A stretch of DNA of 64,000 bases, from assembly GCA_944387555.1 (NCBI GenBank), contig CALXFH010000006.1:1-64000 (forward strand), in the 5' to 3' direction. The position numbers and the translations under genes are program-made. The stretch is from an uncultured Clostridia bacterium. GTDB taxonomy: Bacteria; Bacillota; Clostridia; TANB77; CAG-508. Below the pieces are notes generated by a model. The model ran no database searches and was not told where the DNA came from. It saw only the letters and a program-made list of their open reading frames with translations. This document shows, in pieces, positions 61,679 through 64,000 of this stretch. Positions within the stretch are counted from its first letter, which is position 1. Each line of letters starts with the position of its first letter.

Positions 61679-62524
61679 CTAAATATAAAATTCTTTTATT
61701 TTATCTAATAATTTTAATGTATCGTTTTTTCCTAAATCATACATTTCTTGTAATTTATTAGCATCTTTTTCAATTCTTTTAACCTTAACTAATTTAGATG
61801 GTCTAATAACTAATATCTTTCCTTCCCTTTCTAATTTAGATACTTTTTCAATCTCTTCGTTATATTTTTTGTATCTATTATTTACTGCTTCTGCGAATTT
61901 TGGATATTTTCTATAATAAATTTTAGGAAAAGTTTCATTAGATTTTTTCTTTATATACCCTTGAGGTCTTGTTAAGACAACTATTACTTTATCAAAGCCC
62001 ATACTCATTATCTTATCTATTGGAATACTGTCTGCAATTCCTCCATCTAAATATTTTTTATTATTCACGGCCACTGGTTTAGATACAAATGGCATAGAAC
62101 CAGATGCTCTTAAAATCTCTAAACTATTTTTTTCTTTTAAATCATCTATTTTTATATATTCCGCTTCTCCTGTTTCCATATTTGTTACAACTGCATAAAA
62201 TTCCGTATCTGAATTTTTAAAAGTTTCATAATCTAAAGGATCTAACTCATTTACAATTCTTTTAAAACAGAAATCCTCATTCATAATATTTCCTGTTGTT
62301 AAAAATGAATATAATCCCATATAATCTTTATTTTTAGCATATTTTTTACTATATCTTAATCCTCTACCAACCTGTTTTGATTTATAATTAATTCCAAACA
62401 AAGCTCCTGCAGATACTCCAACTATTCCATCTACTTTTATATTATTTTCTAAAAATACATCTATTACACCTTCAGAGTACATACATCTCATTGCTCCGCC
62501 TTCTAGTAATAATCCTACTTTCAT
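61679..62524 (-). CDS. Patatin-like phospholipase, second copy
   Basis: Start at 62524 (M-K-V-G-L-L-L-E-G-G-A-M-R) after GGTGATATTT, 281 aa. G-V-S-A-G-A-L at about 33-39 and Y-L-D-G-G-I near 151-156 are the Ser and Asp of the dyad. It matches the copy at 14296-15156 in length and motifs (R-P-x-x-x-V-x-x-x-x-R-x-E near the end). The upstream thioesterase gene ends inside the leader of this gene (62536), suggesting coupling in lipid turnover. Confidence 0.9.
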   Translation of the reverse strand: MKVGLLLEGGAMRCMYSEGVIDVFLENNIKVDGIVGVSAGALFGINYKSKQVGRGLRYSKKYAKNKDYMGLYSFLTTGNIMNEDFCFKRIVNELDPLDYETFKNSDTEFYAVVTNMETGEAEYIKIDDLKEKNSLEILRASGSMPFVSKPVAVNNKKYLDGGIADSIPIDKIMSMGFDKVIVVLTRPQGYIKKKSNETFPKIYYRKYPKFAEAVNNRYKKYNEEIEKVSKLEREGKILVIRPSKLVKVKRIEKDANKLQEMYDLGKNDTLKLLDKIKEFYI

Positions 62525-62535
62525 AAATATCACCA

Positions 62536-63279
62536 TTAATATTTTTTATCTTTATATTTTAAAATTGCTCTTGAAATTTCTCTATCATTTTCTTTTATTA
62601 AAAATTCCATTTCTTGTTTTCTTTCTTTTTTGTAAATTCTTAAGACTTGTCCTTCTACTGATTCATTTATATAATGAATTTCAAAATCTGTTATTTGATT
62701 TTTATCAAGAAAATCACAAGATAATACATTTGCAATTAATCTTACATAAACAGCGTTGTTTGTATGTCTACTAAAATCAATATCTGATGAATATATTTTT
62801 TGTTCATACACAAAATCATCCTCATTAAATTTTTCAATTAATCTAGAATATGCTTCTTCATCAACAGCATCTTTTGTTTCCATATCTTTTGGATAGTGAA
62901 TTGTACTTACCTTTCTAATTTTTCTTGTATCAACATCTATTGGACAAATCTCTTGCTTTGCTCCAAATAAATACTCATCTTTTTCATTTTTAAAAATAGT
63001 TTCCATTTCAACACGAATTGGTTTAATTTTTGTTGTATAACTTTTTCCATATATAAAATCTCTCCACTCTGGGAACTTTTCAAAATGTACTTTTGTTTTA
63101 GATAGTACCCATAATGCATTATCTTTTTCTTTAACTGTTTTATTATCACTTCCAAAAGTTACAAAATAGTCTGTTACCTGACTTTGAACTAGCTCAACAG
63201 CATTTGTTAAACCTAATTCTAAATCTTGTCCTAACTCTGTATAACTTACTTCATATTTACTTTCATATTCTGTGTTCAT
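62536..63279 (-). CDS. Acyl-ACP thioesterase
   Basis: A 247-aa double-hotdog protein. E-Y-E-S-K-Y-E-V at the start, W-V-L-S-K-T-K-V-H-F, and a second hotdog with D-F-S-R-H-T-N-N-A-V-Y-V, where Asp-x-x-x-His-x-Asn-Asn is the catalytic motif of the acyl-ACP thioesterase family. It releases fatty acids from ACP and so sets chain length. Coupled to the patatin gene. Confidence 0.9.
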   Translation of the reverse strand: MNTEYESKYEVSYTELGQDLELGLTNAVELVQSQVTDYFVTFGSDNKTVKEKDNALWVLSKTKVHFEKFPEWRDFIYGKSYTTKIKPIRVEMETIFKNEKDEYLFGAKQEICPIDVDTRKIRKVSTIHYPKDMETKDAVDEEAYSRLIEKFNEDDFVYEQKIYSSDIDFSRHTNNAVYVRLIANVLSCDFLDKNQITDFEIHYINESVEGQVLRIYKKERKQEMEFLIKENDREISRAILKYKDKKY

Positions 63280-63401
63280 CTACTATATCACTCCATTTCA
63301 ATCTCTAAAAATAAATTATATTACTATTATATTTAATTGTAAACAAGGGGTATATGTAAATATTACTTGGTCTTTCGGTACTTTCAAGATTTTACTTTTT
63401 A

Positions 63402-64000
63402 CTATTTTACTTTATTTAATTCTTTACTTAGTTTACTAGTAACACTTCTTGGTCCTCTTATCGCTCTTACTCCGTATTCTTTTAATTTTTCAAAAGTAAA
63501 CTCATCTTGCTTATATCTTTTAATTAATTTTATTTTCATAACATTTTTTATAGAAAGATTTTTATCTTTATAGCTATAAGGAATACCTGTCTCTATTGCT
63601 TCACATTTAAACATAATTGCAGAATAAGGTTCTGCAACATACAAATACACAGTATCACCTTTCATAATATTATTTGATTGTTTCCATGTAATTGTATCTG
63701 TATCATTAAAAGCATTTATAACATCATAATACTTTGGGTTTGCTGGGACTATCCATTCTCCTTTAATATCAGAATTCTCGAAGCTTAAACTTACTAATTG
63801 CATTACTTTTTCATCTGATAAAGTATCATCTAATATAATGCTTACCCAAGATTTTTTACTTAAATGATAACCTGAATATATTCCTTTTTGTTTTAAATAC
63901 TTTTCTACTTCATCATCTAATTTTACATTTAATACTTCTATTTCACCTGTTTCTTTAGGAATAATTTTACTTTTATCAACGTTCATAATTAATCCAAACC
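63402..64000 (-). CDS. YjbR/EVE-domain fusion protein (5' end outside the window)
   Basis: The frame stays open to the window edge: F-G-L-I-M-N-V-D-K-S-K reads through position 64000 and matches the middle of a YjbR domain, so the true start is to the right. After Y-H-L-S-K-K-S-W-V-S-I-I-L the protein continues into an EVE/PUA-like domain (W-I-V-P-A-N-P-K-Y-Y-D, G-D-T-V-Y-L-Y). The EVE domain is known to read modified bases or nucleotides. At least 199 aa are visible. Confidence 0.8.
   Translation of the reverse strand, partial: FGLIMNVDKSKIIPKETGEIEVLNVKLDDEVEKYLKQKGIYSGYHLSKKSWVSIILDDTLSDEKVMQLVSLSFENSDIKGEWIVPANPKYYDVINAFNDTDTITWKQSNNIMKGDTVYLYVAEPYSAIMFKCEAIETGIPYSYKDKNLSIKNVMKIKLIKRYKQDEFTFEKLKEYGVRAIRGPRSVTSKLSKELNKVK

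Noticed and set aside
1-64000. tRNA or rRNA genes, including a candidate CGG-reading tRNA
   Set aside because: No cloverleaf with a GTTCRA-type T-loop was seen on either strand; a proper search would need a covariance model.

Overview
The window looks like a chromosome segment of an uncultured, endospore-forming, very AT-rich Firmicute (Clostridia-like). The evidence is a complete eight-gene spoIIIA operon, AGGAGG-type ribosome binding sites, AT-rich codon use, intrinsic terminators, an anaerobic reductase gene set and many pilin-like proteins sharing one N-terminus. No rRNA, tRNA or CRISPR was seen. About 90% of coding DNA is on the minus strand.

Layout: 0-0.13 kb, a stub prepilin. 0.7-6.1 kb, spoIIIAA-AH. 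6.3-9.3 kb, a pilin-like protein and an anchored protein of unknown function. 9.4-17.6 kb, yebC, a membrane protein, a giant MacB/FtsX-type ABC transporter, a patatin lipase, a regulator remnant and a cell-wall amidase. 17.7-19 kb, larC. 19.3-22.6 kb, two genes with foreign-looking codon use around a flavodoxin/SDR/acetyltransferase group. 22.7-26.4 kb, LysR, a Na+/Ca2+ antiporter, an aldo-keto reductase and an SDR. 26.6-29.9 kb, a pilin-like protein, a small regulator, an array of perfect palindromes and a DUF1016 (YhcG-like) nuclease gene carrying the same kind of palindrome. 30-45.6 kb, a redox/stress region: three ferredoxin-tailed aldo-keto reductases, a macrodomain/sirtuin pair, flavin reductase, RhuM, an Rpn-type nuclease, and LysR and HxlR regulators. 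45.7-52.8 kb, surface proteins, an acyl-CoA ligase and an esterase. 53-64 kb, EFR1-type ferredoxin, small paralogues, an ECF-like sigma factor with its DUF4179 partner, a glycosylase-like protein, a second patatin and an acyl-ACP thioesterase.

The main discovery candidate is a recoding rule. Nine frame breaks in seven minus-strand genes all fall exactly at an in-frame CGG codon. Skipping only the C at each site restores the expected protein and always gives glycine (CGGN read as GGN). In a manual scan, every other CCG on the plus strand (CGG on the coding strand) within the host-type minus-strand genes was out of frame. The only in-frame CGG apparently used as a sense codon is in a foreign-looking gene (19280-19918). 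This fits an unassigned CGG that triggers +1 frameshifting, or a tRNA-Gly that reads a CGGN quadruplet. The genes affected include spoIIIAE, a sigma factor, an antiporter, two pilins and an ABC transporter with three sites. A systematic assembly artefact cannot be excluded from sequence alone.

Other notable items: the palindrome array linked to the DUF1016 gene, a 67-bp element shared by the macrodomain-sirtuin operon and an HxlR-controlled promoter, and a dispersed 45-50 bp hairpin repeat found mostly at gene ends.
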